This document shows positions 1 to 8,472 of a stretch of 64,000 nt of DNA, piece by piece (positions within the stretch are counted from its first letter, which is position 1; each line of letters starts with the position of its first letter). The stretch spans positions 8,601,001 through 8,665,000 of the forward strand of contig NZ_CP107964.1 of the NCBI RefSeq assembly GCF_041434935.1, read 5' to 3'. The DNA comes from Kitasatospora sp. NBC_00374 (GTDB lineage Bacteria; Actinomycetota; Actinomycetes; Streptomycetales; Streptomycetaceae). The position numbers and the translations under genes were made by a program. The notes under the pieces are model-generated. The model was not told where the DNA came from. It ran no database searches and worked only from the letters and a program-made list of their open reading frames with translations.

Positions 1-2
1 AC

Positions 3-59
3 GACTGGGTGGTCGCCACCTGGAACCACGTCCCGGGGACGGAGTGGTCCACGTTCTGA
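3..59 (+). CDS. C-terminal end of an unidentified gene cut by the window edge
   Basis: The frame starting at base 3 is open from the left edge and ends at a TGA at 57-59, giving 18 residues ending ATWNHVPGTEWSTF. The tryptophan-rich, hydrophilic tail looks like the end of a real small protein, but too little is present to name a family. The next plausible coding stretch on this strand begins about 280 bases later. Confidence 0.35.
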   Translation, partial: DWVVATWNHVPGTEWSTF

Positions 60-340
60 GGTGCCCGGGCTCGGTCCGGATCTCTCGGTCCGCCAGGCCG
101 GGCTGGACCGCGGCCGCCCGGACGAGTTGTTCGTGCATGACGAGTTCCGCGACGTGCTGGTCTTCCGCGCGGAGAACCAGGGCTGCGCCTACCTCTCGAA
201 GGATCAACCGGTGGCCGTCTCGCTTTCAGACGCCACACCGGACCGGGATCAAACCCCCGGAGCGGGTGGAACCCGGGACACCACTTCCCTGGACGCAACC
301 GGCACGGACACGGCTACGACGGCGATTGCAACGCCTGGAC

Positions 341-909
341 ATGCCGACACCGCCTGCCCGCTTTCCGCCCCACTTCACCGCCCCGCTGCTCCTGCGACAC
401 GCCGCCGCCCCGACTCCGGTCCCGAGATGGCCGGCCGAACTGGGGGAGTGGCAGGACCGCGTCGTGCGCCTCGGGCCCGACGACGGCCGGAGCCATGGGC
501 AGCTCTGCTGGGACGGGCTGGAGCCCACCGGCCTGCTCGCGGTGCACTGCCGGGACTGCCGGCACGGCCCACCCGCGGCCCCCGCGCGGGTGGACGCGGC
601 CCTCAAGATCGGAATCCCGCCCGAGGAGATCGTCCCGTGGACGGCGACCACGCTCGTCCGCGACCTCGTCCACACCTCCGACGACGGCAGCCTGCGACCC
701 GCAGCGGAGCAGATCGGCTGGGGTCTCGTGAACCTGCTCGGGCCCCACGCCGACTGGCGGGCCAACGGCGACGCCGCCTGCCGGCAGTGGGCCGCGGGCC
801 GCGGGCAACGTCCACTGGGGCGCCGGGCAGCGCGGGCACCTTCGACGCGGCGGTCGTCGGTATCGGCAACGGCCACACGGTGGTGATCGTCGCCACCGGC
901 GAGGACTGA
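341..909 (+). pseudogene. Hypothetical protein, frameshifted near its 3' end
   Basis: An ATG at 341 opens a G/C3-rich frame beginning MPTPPARFPPHF. It contains Cys/His-rich segments (CWDG, VHCRDCRHG) and a well-formed middle (ALKIGIPPEEIVPWTATTLVRDLVH). Coding character is lost around 800-830. A different frame then reads FDAAVVGIGNGHTVVIVATGED before a TGA at 907-909, which looks like the native C-terminus. I infer one or two indels between them. The family is not recognised. The paired cysteines hint at a metal site but this is not established. Confidence 0.4.
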
Positions 910-1016
910 CGCGTCGACACTGCGGGCCGTCGCCCGGATCGCCGAGGACGGGCAGGCTCCCCGACCCTCCCTTCGCCGACACCCCGTGCTGCGCCTTGCC
1001 CGGTTCGGTCGGCCTG

Positions 1017-1480
1017 GGGACGACCAGCGCGGCCGGTCGCGGGGCGGGGACCGGCGTCGACCTCGCCGTCGACCTGCTCCAGCTCCGCCTCCAGCCGCTG
1101 CTGGCGGTCGTTCACATACGCCTCGACCTTCTGAGGCGCTCTCGGCTCCACTTGTTCGCCTGCTTGTTGCTCGCCCGTGGCACGCAGGTCGTCCACGGTC
1201 CGCGTCGGCCAGAGCAGTAGCAGGATCTCGGTGTCCACCAGCGTCTCCGTCAGCGCCCCGCGCGCGCGGATGGCCGCTCGGCCGCAGCGAGGATCACCTT
1301 CCGCACGTCCTTCCGACGCGTCGGAGGTGTTCCAGGTGTCTTGGTCAGAGTGTCGCCCCGCTCGCTGGGCGGGGGTCACCAGTGCAGCCGGCGGGCCGGC
1401 GACGACCTCGCTGTCCACGTGCTCCGGTTCCGCCTCCAGCGTGCTGGCTCCTTCGACGTCTCCCTGGGTTCCAAGGCTTC
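1017..1480 (-). pseudogene. Degraded coiled-coil protein remnant with an internal duplication
   Basis: The minus strand carries two related helical segments: one reads KVEAYVNDRQQRLEAELEQV and the other STLEAEPEHVDSEVVAG, each followed by a Pro/Ala-rich stretch. The corresponding DNA at about 1055-1110 and 1390-1445 is visibly similar, so one copy arose by duplication. Between them lies LTETLVDTEILLLLWPTRTVDDL, also protein-like. No start, stop or family can be fixed. It resembles the coiled-coil halves of the IS-associated accessory proteins at 8469-8867 and 42090-42617, but that is only a resemblance. Confidence 0.3.
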
Positions 1481-1625
1481 CCGGGGGTCGGCTTTCAGAG
1501 ATCGGCAACAGCTCCGGGCGGAGAGCCTGCGCGGGGGCTGTGGGCCGGGGTTGCCGGGGGTGGCCGTACGCTGGGCGTCCCCATGCACATCCGAGGCATG
1601 GACATCATGGCCGAGGAGAACGATC

Positions 1626-1964
1626 GTGGCACAGGGACGTGGCGGCATCAGGGGTGCGCGGATCGGTTCGGGGCCGATGGGGGAGTCCGAGCGCGGCGAT
1701 CTCGCCCCTCGTACAGCGGCGTCGTTCTGGTGCGGCAACGGCCACCGGACGCAGATCAGCTTCGCGATCGAGGCAGTGGTCCCGCAGGCGTGGGACTGCC
1801 GCAGCTGCGGTCTGCCGGCCGGCCCCGACCCCGACAACGTGCCTGCCGCCCAAGGCAGCGCCCCCTTCAGGACGCACATGGGCTACGTCCGGCAACGCCG
1901 CAGCCAGGAAGACGGCGAGATCCTGCTCAACGAGGCACTGGCCAGACTGCGTGGGACCATCTGA
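1626..1964 (+). CDS. rbpA: RNA polymerase-binding protein RbpA
   Basis: Predicted 112-aa RbpA, the actinobacterial protein that binds RNA polymerase and group 1/2 sigma factors and stabilises open promoter complexes. Seen: the N-terminal basic tail GGIRGARIGSGPMGESERG, the central zinc-binding core (C36, H40, C58, C61 in FWCGNGH and CRSCG), the linker GPDPDNVP, and the C-terminal sigma-interaction segment FRTHMGYVRQRRSQEDGEILLNEALARLRG. A GTG start at 1626 is chosen because GAGGAG at 1613-1618 is well spaced and the length matches the family. Streptomycetes usually have an essential copy in the core and a paralogue; with IS debris around it, this is more likely a paralogue. Confidence 0.93.
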   Translation: MAQGRGGIRGARIGSGPMGESERGDLAPRTAASFWCGNGHRTQISFAIEAVVPQAWDCRSCGLPAGPDPDNVPAAQGSAPFRTHMGYVRQRRSQEDGEILLNEALARLRGTI

Positions 1965-2432
1965 GCTCCTGGGCGGGACGAGGCAAGGCTCCTCCTGAGC
2001 GCTCGGGGGACAACGCGGGGTCCTGCCGTACGCGCGGGATGCCCTGCCTAGGCGTGTGAACAGCCGGACGTCATCGCCCTCTGCCGGAAGTCCTCCCGCG
2101 ACACCTTCACCCCGCTCGGCGGGGGCTGCCGACGTCGTCGCACAGAGCGTGCGCTCACCAGCCGCGACGCCCGCCTCCCCACGGCCACCGACAACACTCA
2201 TCCCGGGAGTGGGGTATGTAGAGGGACGCTGCTTTGCGCTCATGGTGACGTTCGCGTGGGGGGGCCTTAAGCTCCTTACGCACCCGGTGCAGGTCGGCAT
2301 CGTGATCGTCCTTGGCCCCATGCCGGCTGTCGTGAAGTGGGCGTACCCCTACGAGCTCTACGCCGCCACTGAGAAGACCGTTCACCATCCGCGGCAGGCA
2401 TGGCCCTGTCGCATGGAACAGATCCGGGGAAA

Positions 2433-2553
2433 GAGTTGCCCGCTGCCGGGCCTGATATTCGGTCTTGTGACCGCAGGCTATCGTCTTCAACCGGTGGCGC
2501 TCGGAGGCGGTCAAGGTAGGAGACACGGCTCGGGCCACAGGCATGGAGGGCAA
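2433..2553 (-). pseudogene. IS630-type transposase N-terminal remnant
   Basis: About 40 residues on the minus strand read VARAVSPTLTASERHRLKTI followed by CGHKTEYQARQRATL, the typical opening of actinobacterial IS630 transposases (helix-turn-helix before the DDE domain). The frame then loses similarity. No DDE motifs or terminal inverted repeats were found next to it, so this is a short relic. The stretch 1965-2432 holds no convincing gene on either strand. Confidence 0.45.
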
Positions 2554-2738
2554 CGGCCAATCTCGGGAACCTGTTCGGGACGGTCAAGCACCCTTCGCCG
2601 ACGCGCCGTCCGCTCCGCGATCAAGGACGCGTGACTGCCCACCAGGAGCTTGGCGCTGGTAGGAGGCTGTGATCGCTGGTCTGCGCTTCCCGAGAGTGGG
2701 CGACTTCGTCCAGCTACCGTGTGTGAGCGGATTCGCGG

Positions 2739-3506
2739 TCAGGGCAGGGTGAGGATGCGGGGGCCGTCCTCGGTGATGGCGATGGTGTGTTCGATGTGGG
2801 CGGCGCGGCTGCCGTCGATCGTGCGCAGGGTCCAGCCGTCGGGGGCGGTGTAGTAGTCGTTGCGTCCTCCGGCCATGAGCATGGGTTCGAGGGCGAGGGT
2901 GAGGCCGTGGCGCAGGGGGAGGCCGCGGCCGGGTCGTCCGTGGTTGGGGACATGGGGGTCTTCGTGCATCTGGCGGCCGATGCCGTGGCCGCCGAAGTCG
3001 GCGGGCATGCCGCAGTCGGCCTTGCGGGCGACCGTGCTGATGGCATGGGAGATGTCGCCGATGCGGTGGCCGGTGGTGGCGGCGGCGATGCCGGCGTCCA
3101 GGGCCTGCTGGGTGGCGGCGATGAGTTCGAGGTCGGCGGGGCGGGGGGTGCCGATGGTGAAGCTGATGGCGGCGTCGCCGGTCCAGCCGTCGAGTTCGGC
3201 TCCGCAGTCGATGCTGACCAGGTCGCCGTCGCGCAGGCGGTAGTCGTCGGGGATGCCGTGCGCGACGGCGTCGTTGACGGATGCGCAGATCACGGCGGGG
3301 AAGGGGGTGGGGGCGAAGGAGGGCTGGTAGCCCAGGAACGGAGAGCGTGCTCCGGCCTCGGTGAGGACGGCGCGGGCGGCTTCGTCGAGCTCGCGCAGGC
3401 GAACTCCCACGGCCGCCGATGCGCGGGCGGCCGCAAGCGCGTGGGCCACGACGCGTCCGGCTTCCCGCATCGTCTCCAGTGCCGTGTCGGTCTTGATCTC
3501 GACCAT
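2739..3506 (-). CDS. map: Type I methionine aminopeptidase
   Basis: A 255-aa cytosolic metalloenzyme that removes the initiator methionine from nascent proteins. The full type I fold is present: HGIPD (H83), metal ligands D100 (SIDCGAELDGW), D111 (TGDAAISF), H174 (GGHGIGRQMHEDP), E207 (LEPML) and E239 (IEHTIAIT). Length is normal for a type I enzyme without a zinc-finger extension. ATG at 3506 is preceded by AGGGAG. The gene is divergent from an XRE regulator across a palindrome, unlike the housekeeping map next to secY/adk, so this is probably a second, conditionally regulated copy, perhaps a drug-resistant or stress variant. Confidence 0.93.
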   Translation of the reverse strand: MVEIKTDTALETMREAGRVVAHALAAARASAAVGVRLRELDEAARAVLTEAGARSPFLGYQPSFAPTPFPAVICASVNDAVAHGIPDDYRLRDGDLVSIDCGAELDGWTGDAAISFTIGTPRPADLELIAATQQALDAGIAAATTGHRIGDISHAISTVARKADCGMPADFGGHGIGRQMHEDPHVPNHGRPGRGLPLRHGLTLALEPMLMAGGRNDYYTAPDGWTLRTIDGSRAAHIEHTIAITEDGPRILTLP

Positions 3507-3539
3507 GTGTCGTGTCTCCCTGCGATGCGACGCTACCCA

Positions 3540-3561
3540 ATACTTATACCGGTATTAGTAT
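3540..3561. promoter_or_regulatory. Palindromic operator between map and the XRE regulator
   Basis: A 22-bp near-perfect palindrome: core ATACCGGTAT flanked by ATACTT on the left and TAGTAT on the right. It stands out as AT-rich in very GC-rich DNA. Its right arm TAGTAT is a good -10 hexamer 7 bases before the ATG at 3569, implying a leaderless regulator transcript whose promoter is covered by the operator. Inferred to be bound by the adjacent XRE protein. Confidence 0.6.
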
Positions 3562-3568
3562 CACGGGT

Positions 3569-3844
3569 ATGGTGAGAGTTCCTCTGAGTCCGCAAGAGCG
3601 GCAACGCGGAGAGCGCTTCGGGCTCCTGCTTCGCCAGGCCCGCGGTGACCGCAGCATGGTCGACGTGGCGGCAGCCGCCGGGGTGTCCGCCGAGACCCTC
3701 CGCAAGATCGAGACCGGCCGGGCCCCGACCCCGGCCTTCTTTACCGTGGCGGCCCTGGCCCACGCGCTGGGCCTGTCACTGGATGACCTGGCCGCCGCCT
3801 GCGCGGACGACGCCGACTGCGATGGGCGGGCCATCTCGGCATGA
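3569..3844 (+). CDS. XRE-family helix-turn-helix regulator
   Basis: A 91-aa protein consisting almost entirely of one HTH_3/XRE domain. Seen: RGERFGLLLRQARGDRSMVDVAAAAGVSAETLRKIETGRAPTP, with the recognition helix in the AGVSAETLRKIE region, then FFTVAALAHALGLSLDDL typical of the domain end. The ATG at 3569 is preferred to an upstream GTG-type start because it sits just after the palindrome and matches the domain boundary. No Shine-Dalgarno sequence is visible, which fits leaderless translation. Likely role: repressor of itself and of the divergent map gene. The acidic Cys-containing tail (CADDADCDGR) is unexplained. Confidence 0.85.
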   Translation: MVRVPLSPQERQRGERFGLLLRQARGDRSMVDVAAAAGVSAETLRKIETGRAPTPAFFTVAALAHALGLSLDDLAAACADDADCDGRAISA

Positions 3845-3999
3845 ACGTCAGACACGCGCGATCCGGCCGAGAAAGCCGATGCGCCTGACCTGGCGCGGCA
3901 ACACCAACCTTCGCCGCACGACACCAGATCGCCGATCACTTCTCGGCACGGTTCGGGCTCTCACGTCAACCCCCGAAGGACTTCGAGAGCCGACCACTA
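3845..3999. other. Short spacer with no recognisable gene, ends at an IS630 target
   Basis: No coding frame with a credible start is visible between the XRE stop and the IS630 left end. The final TA at 3998-3999 is the left target duplication of the IS630 element. Confidence 0.5.
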
Positions 4000-5420
4000 T
4001 TGTCCTGCGCCGCAAGTGCCAAGCCTAAGTTCACTAGGGTTTTATGGTGCTCTGGGGGTGATTTTGGTGAGGTAGTCGGCGAGCGAGTTCAGGATCTCGT
4101 CGGCGGTCTTGGTCCAGGTGAAGGGCTTCGGGTCCTCGTTCCAGGTCTGGATCCAGGTGCGGATGTCGTTCTCGAGAGCCTGGATGGAGGTGTGGACGCC
4201 GCGGCGGATGAGCTTGTCGGTCAGCAGGCCGAACCAGCGCTCGACCTGGTTGATCCAGGAGGAGCCGGTCGGGGTGAAGTGGACGTGGAACCGGGGATGC
4301 CGGGCCAGCCATTTCTGGATCTCGGGGGTCTTGTGGGTGGCGTAGTTGTCGCATACCAGATGCACGTCGAGCTCGGTCGACACGGCCTTGTCTATCGTGA
4401 TCAGGAACTTTTTGAACTCGATGGCGCGGTGGCGTCGGTGCAGAGCACTGATGACGCTGCCGTCGGCAATGTTGAACGCGGCGAACAGGCTCGTGATGCC
4501 ATGGCGCAGGTAGTCGTGGGTGCGACGCTCGGGCATGCCGGGCATCATCGGCAGCACCGGCTGGGATCGGTCCAGCGCCTGGATCTGGCTTTTCTCGTCG
4601 ACACAGAGCACCACCGCCCGCTCCGGCGGGTTGTGGTAGAGCCCGACGACGTCGACGACCTTGTCCACGAACTGCGCGTCGGTGGAGAGCTTGAACGAAT
4701 CCTGCAGGTGCGGCTTGAGGTCAAACTTCTGCCAGATGCGCCCGATGGTGGACTTCGACAGGCCGGTACGTTCGGCCATCGAGGCGCGTGACCAGTGGGT
4801 GGCGTGCTTCGGTGTGGACTCCAAAGTCGCCGCCACGACATCCTCGACCCTGTCGAGCAGGATCGAGGGTGGCCTGCCGGGGCGCGGTTCGTCGACCAGA
4901 CCGTCCAGGCGGTCCTCGACGAACCGGGCCCGCCAACGGTTCACCGTCGCCTGGGCGGTGCCGAGTTCGACCGCGACCTGCTTGTTCGTGCCGCCCTCCG
5001 AGCATCGCAGCACGATCCTGGCCCGCAACGCGAGGGACTGGGCCGTCTTCGCCCGCCTCGCCCATCGGGTCAGTTCCTCCCGCTCCGACTCGGTGAGTAC
5101 AAGTTCCGCCTTGCGGCGGCCGGGCCGTGGCTCGTCCGCAAGGCCCGCCAGTCGGTCAGCCGCGAAACGGGCCCGCCACTTGCGCACGGTCGCCACATTC
5201 ACGCCCCTATCGGCCGCCACCCGCGTACTTGACACTCCGTCCGAGCAGGCCAGGACGATCCCGGCCCGCTCGGCGAGCCGGGCCCCCGCCCCGCCGGCCG
5301 CCCAGTGCGACAACTCAATGCGCTCCTTCGAGGAGAGCACAATCTCTACAGCCTTCGGACCTCGTTGCGACACGAAAAACAGACTACAGACTTATGACTG
5401 ATATTTCCGGCGCAGGACAC
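4000..5420 (-). mobile_element. IS630-family insertion sequence, copy 1
   Basis: A 1421-bp element bounded by TA duplications at 3998-3999 and 5421-5422, the hallmark of IS630/mariner-type transposition. After one mismatched outer base the ends share the inverted repeat TGTCCTGCGCCG (4001-4012 and complement at 5408-5419). It contains one transposase gene on the minus strand. A second relative lies at 60960-62375 with ends beginning TGTGATGCGCC. Confidence 0.85.
4042..5373 (-). CDS. IS630-family transposase (DDE)
   Basis: 443 aa. Two N-terminal helix-turn-helix units (the second around residues 85-150, LALRARIVLRCSEGGTNKQVA) precede the catalytic domain. DDE motifs are visible as VLCVDEKSQIQAL, HLVCDNYATHK and GSSWINQVERWFGLL, so the enzyme looks intact. 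It acts on the flanking inverted repeats and inserts at TA. It is closely similar throughout to the protein at 60998-62332, with differences concentrated in the N-terminal half, so the copies are related isoforms and not a very recent duplication. Confidence 0.93.
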   Translation of the reverse strand: MSQRGPKAVEIVLSSKERIELSHWAAGGAGARLAERAGIVLACSDGVSSTRVAADRGVNVATVRKWRARFAADRLAGLADEPRPGRRKAELVLTESEREELTRWARRAKTAQSLALRARIVLRCSEGGTNKQVAVELGTAQATVNRWRARFVEDRLDGLVDEPRPGRPPSILLDRVEDVVAATLESTPKHATHWSRASMAERTGLSKSTIGRIWQKFDLKPHLQDSFKLSTDAQFVDKVVDVVGLYHNPPERAVVLCVDEKSQIQALDRSQPVLPMMPGMPERRTHDYLRHGITSLFAAFNIADGSVISALHRRHRAIEFKKFLITIDKAVSTELDVHLVCDNYATHKTPEIQKWLARHPRFHVHFTPTGSSWINQVERWFGLLTDKLIRRGVHTSIQALENDIRTWIQTWNEDPKPFTWTKTADEILNSLADYLTKITPRAP

Positions 5421-5476
5421 TATAAGGAATTAGGTCAAAGCATTGGCGAGGGGCGGGCCCGACACCTTGATGCCCG

Positions 5477-5566
5477 GCCCGCACCTTCAACGGCACCATC
5501 ATCGAGACCGGCACCGAGTCCTACCGCCTCGCCCAGACCCAAGCCAAGCAGCAGGCCGGCCGATAG
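5477..5566 (+). pseudogene. IstB (IS21 helper ATPase) C-terminal remnant
   Basis: The frame ending at TAG 5564-5566 reads FNGTIIETGTESYRLAQTQA, matching the conserved end of IstB-type ATPases of IS21 elements (normally NAHIIETGTESYR). About 30 residues remain. Another IstB relic lies on the minus strand at 9637-9916. Confidence 0.55.
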
Positions 5567-5644
5567 CCGCCAGTCATCGCAGCCGCCCGGCGGTCGTGTG
5601 GTTGGATCACGCCGAACGAATCTTCGCAGTGGTAGGAGGACGAA

Positions 5645-6136
5645 ATGGCGGCTCGCGCGGTGATCTTCGCTCTGGACGCCCAGGATGCCGAGCGCTTCCT
5701 CGCCTGCCAGGACGATGACGAGGTACTCGAGCTCGTCGTGGAGGTCGAGGGGCGGTGGGACCTGGACCACCTCGTCGAACTCGACAAGTCCTGGGATGCC
5801 CTGCACCGCTGCTTCACCGACGGCGACCTCGCCTTCGACAACGGTGACTTTCCCCTGTCGCACGCCATCCTCGGCGGAGTTCCCCTGCACGAGAGCGACG
5901 ACTACATCGTCTGCTACGTGACGGCCGACGAGGTCCGCGAGGTCGCCGCGGCCCTGGAACCACTGGACAGCCGGTGGATCGGCGAGCGCTTCGCCACGCT
6001 GACCTTCGACGCCTACCAGGGCACCGGCGACGCCGAGGACATCGCCTACACCCAGGCCTTCCTGCCCGGACTGAAGGACTTCTACAGCACGGCAGCGAAG
6101 AGCGGCCGGGCGGCCATCTTCACCGTCAGTCAGTAG
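5645..6136 (+). CDS. DUF1877 family protein
   Basis: A 163-aa soluble acidic protein of the DUF1877/YfbM type, of unknown biochemical function. Seen: an N-terminal region ending in WDLDHLVELDKSWDALHRCF and FPLSHAILGG, then DDYIVCYVTADEVREVAAAL and RWIGERF, the conserved core of the family. The C-terminal FLPGLKDFYSTAAKSGRAAIFTV is also typical. ATG at 5645 is preceded by GTAGGAGGACGAA, a strong ribosome-binding site. No operon partner is evident. Confidence 0.87.
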   Translation: MAARAVIFALDAQDAERFLACQDDDEVLELVVEVEGRWDLDHLVELDKSWDALHRCFTDGDLAFDNGDFPLSHAILGGVPLHESDDYIVCYVTADEVREVAAALEPLDSRWIGERFATLTFDAYQGTGDAEDIAYTQAFLPGLKDFYSTAAKSGRAAIFTVSQ

Positions 6137-6147
6137 GCCGGGGCCGG

Positions 6148-6276
6148 CTCAAGATCGCCGCGGTTGACGCCGTCGCCCGTCTCCAGACCACCACCTACGA
6201 GGCGCTGCGCGCCGACGAGGGCAACCGGGTGCCGCGGGGCTGGGCCTACGCGGTCCAGTACGGCGCCCAGGCCTGA
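6148..6276 (+). pseudogene. Short C-terminal fragment of an unknown protein
   Basis: The frame ending in TGA at 6274-6276 reads DAVARLQTTTYEALRADEGN followed by RVPRGWAYAVQYGAQA. Composition and codon use are gene-like, but no start or upstream domain is present and no family is recognised. From 6277 to 6459 nothing else is supported. Confidence 0.3.
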
Positions 6277-6459
6277 CCGGGCTCAAGCTTCTGCGGGGAA
6301 GGTCGGCCGCCCACGGGCGCGGCGGCCAGGCCCTCGCGGGTGCCGGAGACGATCAGCTCGCGAATGAACCGGCGAAGATGTGGAAGACCAGCCGGCCGCC
6401 GGGCGTCGTGGTGTCGAGCCGCTCGTGCACCACGATCCAACTCAGGCGCTTGGCCAGTC

Positions 6460-7419
6460 TCATCGCACCGGGGCGGTGGTGATTTTCAGGTCGATGCCGG
6501 TCAAGTCGCAACTGGCCGTCCATAGGCGTGCCGCGGTCGTGGTGTCGGCCAGGTGGTTCCAGATGGGTTCGACCGTGGGCGTACCGCGCAGCCCGAACAC
6601 TCGGGGGCTCCACATCTGGCCGCCGCACACGCTCGGGTCGAGCACGGCCCGAACAGCGGGCCACGCGGCAGCCTCCTTGCCCTGGACGAGAAGGCCGAGC
6701 GGTAGGTGGCGCAGCCGCTCGCCGGTGGTCCGGACATGGACTGGCGGGCGCGAAGGGGTGAGGGAGTCGAGTGCGCCGCCGGGATGGACGACCACGCTCA
6801 GCGTCGTGCTGCCGGCAGCACTCAGGCGGCGGTCGAGCTCGAAAGCGAAGAACATCTGGGCCAACTTCGACCGCGCGTAGGCGCGCTTGGGCTGGTAGTC
6901 GTGCGTGCTCTGGAGATCGTCGAGGTCCAGGCGTTCGGACTTGGCGGCGAAGCTGCCGGTGGTAACGATCCGGCTCCCCGGGGTTGCCATGAGCAGGGGG
7001 GCCAGCCAGTGGGTCAGTGCGAAGTGCCCGAGGTGGTTGGTCGCGAACATCAGCTCGTGGCCGTCCTTGGTCTTGCGGAGTGGTGGATGGTCGAGCGCCA
7101 CGCCGGCGTTGTAGACGACCGCGTCGAGGCGGTCCAGCCCGAGCGCGTCCACGGATCCCTCGAGTGAGGCGAGATCGGCCAGGTCCAGAGGCAGGTGCTC
7201 CACCTTGGCAGCGGGGACGCGCGAGCTGATGGAAGCGATCGCGGCTTCGGCCTTCGCCATGTCGCGGCTACCGAGAACGACCGTGGCCCCGGTGCTGGCG
7301 AGTTGCTCGGCGACGAAGTACCCGATGCCCGCGTTGCCGCCGGTGATCAGGAAGCTCTTTCCCGCGGCGCGAGGCAGCCGGTGGACGTCCCACTGCGGGG
7401 CCTTGGGTACGGAGGGCAT
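6460..7419 (-). CDS. Short-chain dehydrogenase/reductase
   Basis: A 319-aa SDR of the retinol-dehydrogenase/WW-domain-oxidoreductase-like group. Seen: the nucleotide-binding motif TGGNAGIG at residues 26-33, the acidic cofactor region PLDLADLASLEG, NAGVA, FATNHLGHFALTHWLAPLL, the catalytic Ser segment RIVTTGSFA and the YARSK active-site Tyr/Lys pair. The long C-terminus is usual in this subgroup. ATG at 7419 is chosen with GGGAG upstream; an alternative start at 7512 would add 31 basic residues lacking SDR character. It probably reduces or oxidises a small lipophilic substrate with NAD(P)H. Its upstream region was hit by the adjacent IS. Confidence 0.9.
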   Translation of the reverse strand: MPSVPKAPQWDVHRLPRAAGKSFLITGGNAGIGYFVAEQLASTGATVVLGSRDMAKAEAAIASISSRVPAAKVEHLPLDLADLASLEGSVDALGLDRLDAVVYNAGVALDHPPLRKTKDGHELMFATNHLGHFALTHWLAPLLMATPGSRIVTTGSFAAKSERLDLDDLQSTHDYQPKRAYARSKLAQMFFAFELDRRLSAAGSTTLSVVVHPGGALDSLTPSRPPVHVRTTGERLRHLPLGLLVQGKEAAAWPAVRAVLDPSVCGGQMWSPRVFGLRGTPTVEPIWNHLADTTTAARLWTASCDLTGIDLKITTAPVR

Positions 7420-7617
7420 GGCGGGCTCCCGGAGCTTGGAGTGATCTGGAGGCGGGCGGGATCGCACCCTGACAAACCGGTGCCGCCCAGTCCCTACGGT
7501 CCTGGAGGCCACTCAGTGGACGTTAAGTCCCTTTTCTTTCGGTTCGTGATCGCTCGTTCGTGTGAACGTCGACCGTACTGGCGTGCCAGCCGGGGTTCGG
7601 GTGATGTTCTGCGGCGC

Positions 7618-8472
7618 ATGGACAGACGGGCGTATCCGAGCGACTTATCGGACGAGCAGTGGGCGTTGATCGAGCCGATGATCACGGCCTGGAAGCAGGA
7701 CCGGGTGGCGCGGTCGGCTACCGGGGATCCGGGGTCCTGCGATCTGCGGGAGATCGTGAACGCGATCTTCTACCAGAACCGGACGGGCTGTCAGTGGCGC
7801 TACCTGCCCCATGACCTGCCGTCCTGGTCGGCGGTGTTCTACTACTTCGGCCTGTGGCGCCAGGACGGGCTCGACCAGCGGATCCAGGAACTCCTGCGCT
7901 GCCAGGTGAGGGAGCGAGCCCGCCGATTAGAGGACCCGTCCCTCGTGATCATCGACACCCAGTCCGTCCGGGCGGCCGCCGGCGTCCCGAAGACCACGAC
8001 GGGGCTGGACGCGAACAAGAAGGTGTCGGGGCGCAAGCGGGGACTGGCCGTGGACGTCCTGGGGCTGATCATCGGCGTTGTCGTCCTGGCCGCCTCCGCC
8101 CACGACAACGCCGCCGGCACCGCCCTGCTCGACCAGGTCGCCGAGCGGTGCGGGATGCGTCTGGAGAAGGCTCTGGTGGACCAGGGCTTCAAGGACGAGG
8201 TCGTCATCCACGGCGCTTTGCTGGATATCGACGTCGAGGTCGTCCGCCGCAACCCGGCCGACCAGGGCAAGGGTTTCGTCCCGCAGCCGAAACGGTGGGT
8301 GGTGGAGCAGACGAACGGCACCTTGATGCTGCATCGGCGCCTCGCCCGCGAGTACGACCACCGGCCCGACAACTCCGCCTCACGCGTCTACTGGGCCTCC
8401 ACCGCGAACATGACCCGCCGCCTCACCACACCGGCCCCGGCCTGGCGCGACACCCTCGGACTGGCGGCGTGA
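7618..8472 (+). CDS. IS5-family transposase
   Basis: 284 aa. The N-terminal DUF4096-like domain (YPSDLSDEQWALIEPMI, FYQNRTGCQWRYLPHDLPSW) is followed by the DDE domain: first Asp in VIIDTQSVRAA, second in KALVDQGFKDE, Glu in KRWVVEQTNGTLMLHRRLAREY. All catalytic motifs are present in one frame. An ATG at 7618 matches the family start. The stop TGA overlaps the GTG of the downstream accessory gene (GTGA), indicating translational coupling. Confidence 0.92.
   Translation: MDRRAYPSDLSDEQWALIEPMITAWKQDRVARSATGDPGSCDLREIVNAIFYQNRTGCQWRYLPHDLPSWSAVFYYFGLWRQDGLDQRIQELLRCQVRERARRLEDPSLVIIDTQSVRAAAGVPKTTTGLDANKKVSGRKRGLAVDVLGLIIGVVVLAASAHDNAAGTALLDQVAERCGMRLEKALVDQGFKDEVVIHGALLDIDVEVVRRNPADQGKGFVPQPKRWVVEQTNGTLMLHRRLAREYDHRPDNSASRVYWASTANMTRRLTTPAPAWRDTLGLAA

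Noticed and set aside
603..1508. Long open frame on the minus strand across 0.6-1.5 kb
   Set aside because: Only two short segments are protein-like; the rest is Arg/Pro/Gly-rich shadow sequence, so I kept just the coiled-coil remnant.
2584..3540. 318-codon frame overlapping map on the same strand
   Set aside because: Composition is almost entirely Arg, His and Pro; it is an out-of-frame shadow of the methionine aminopeptidase gene.
5974..6276. 100-codon frame overlapping the DUF1877 gene end
   Set aside because: Only its final 43 codons, past the DUF1877 stop, are protein-like; I listed that part as a fragment.
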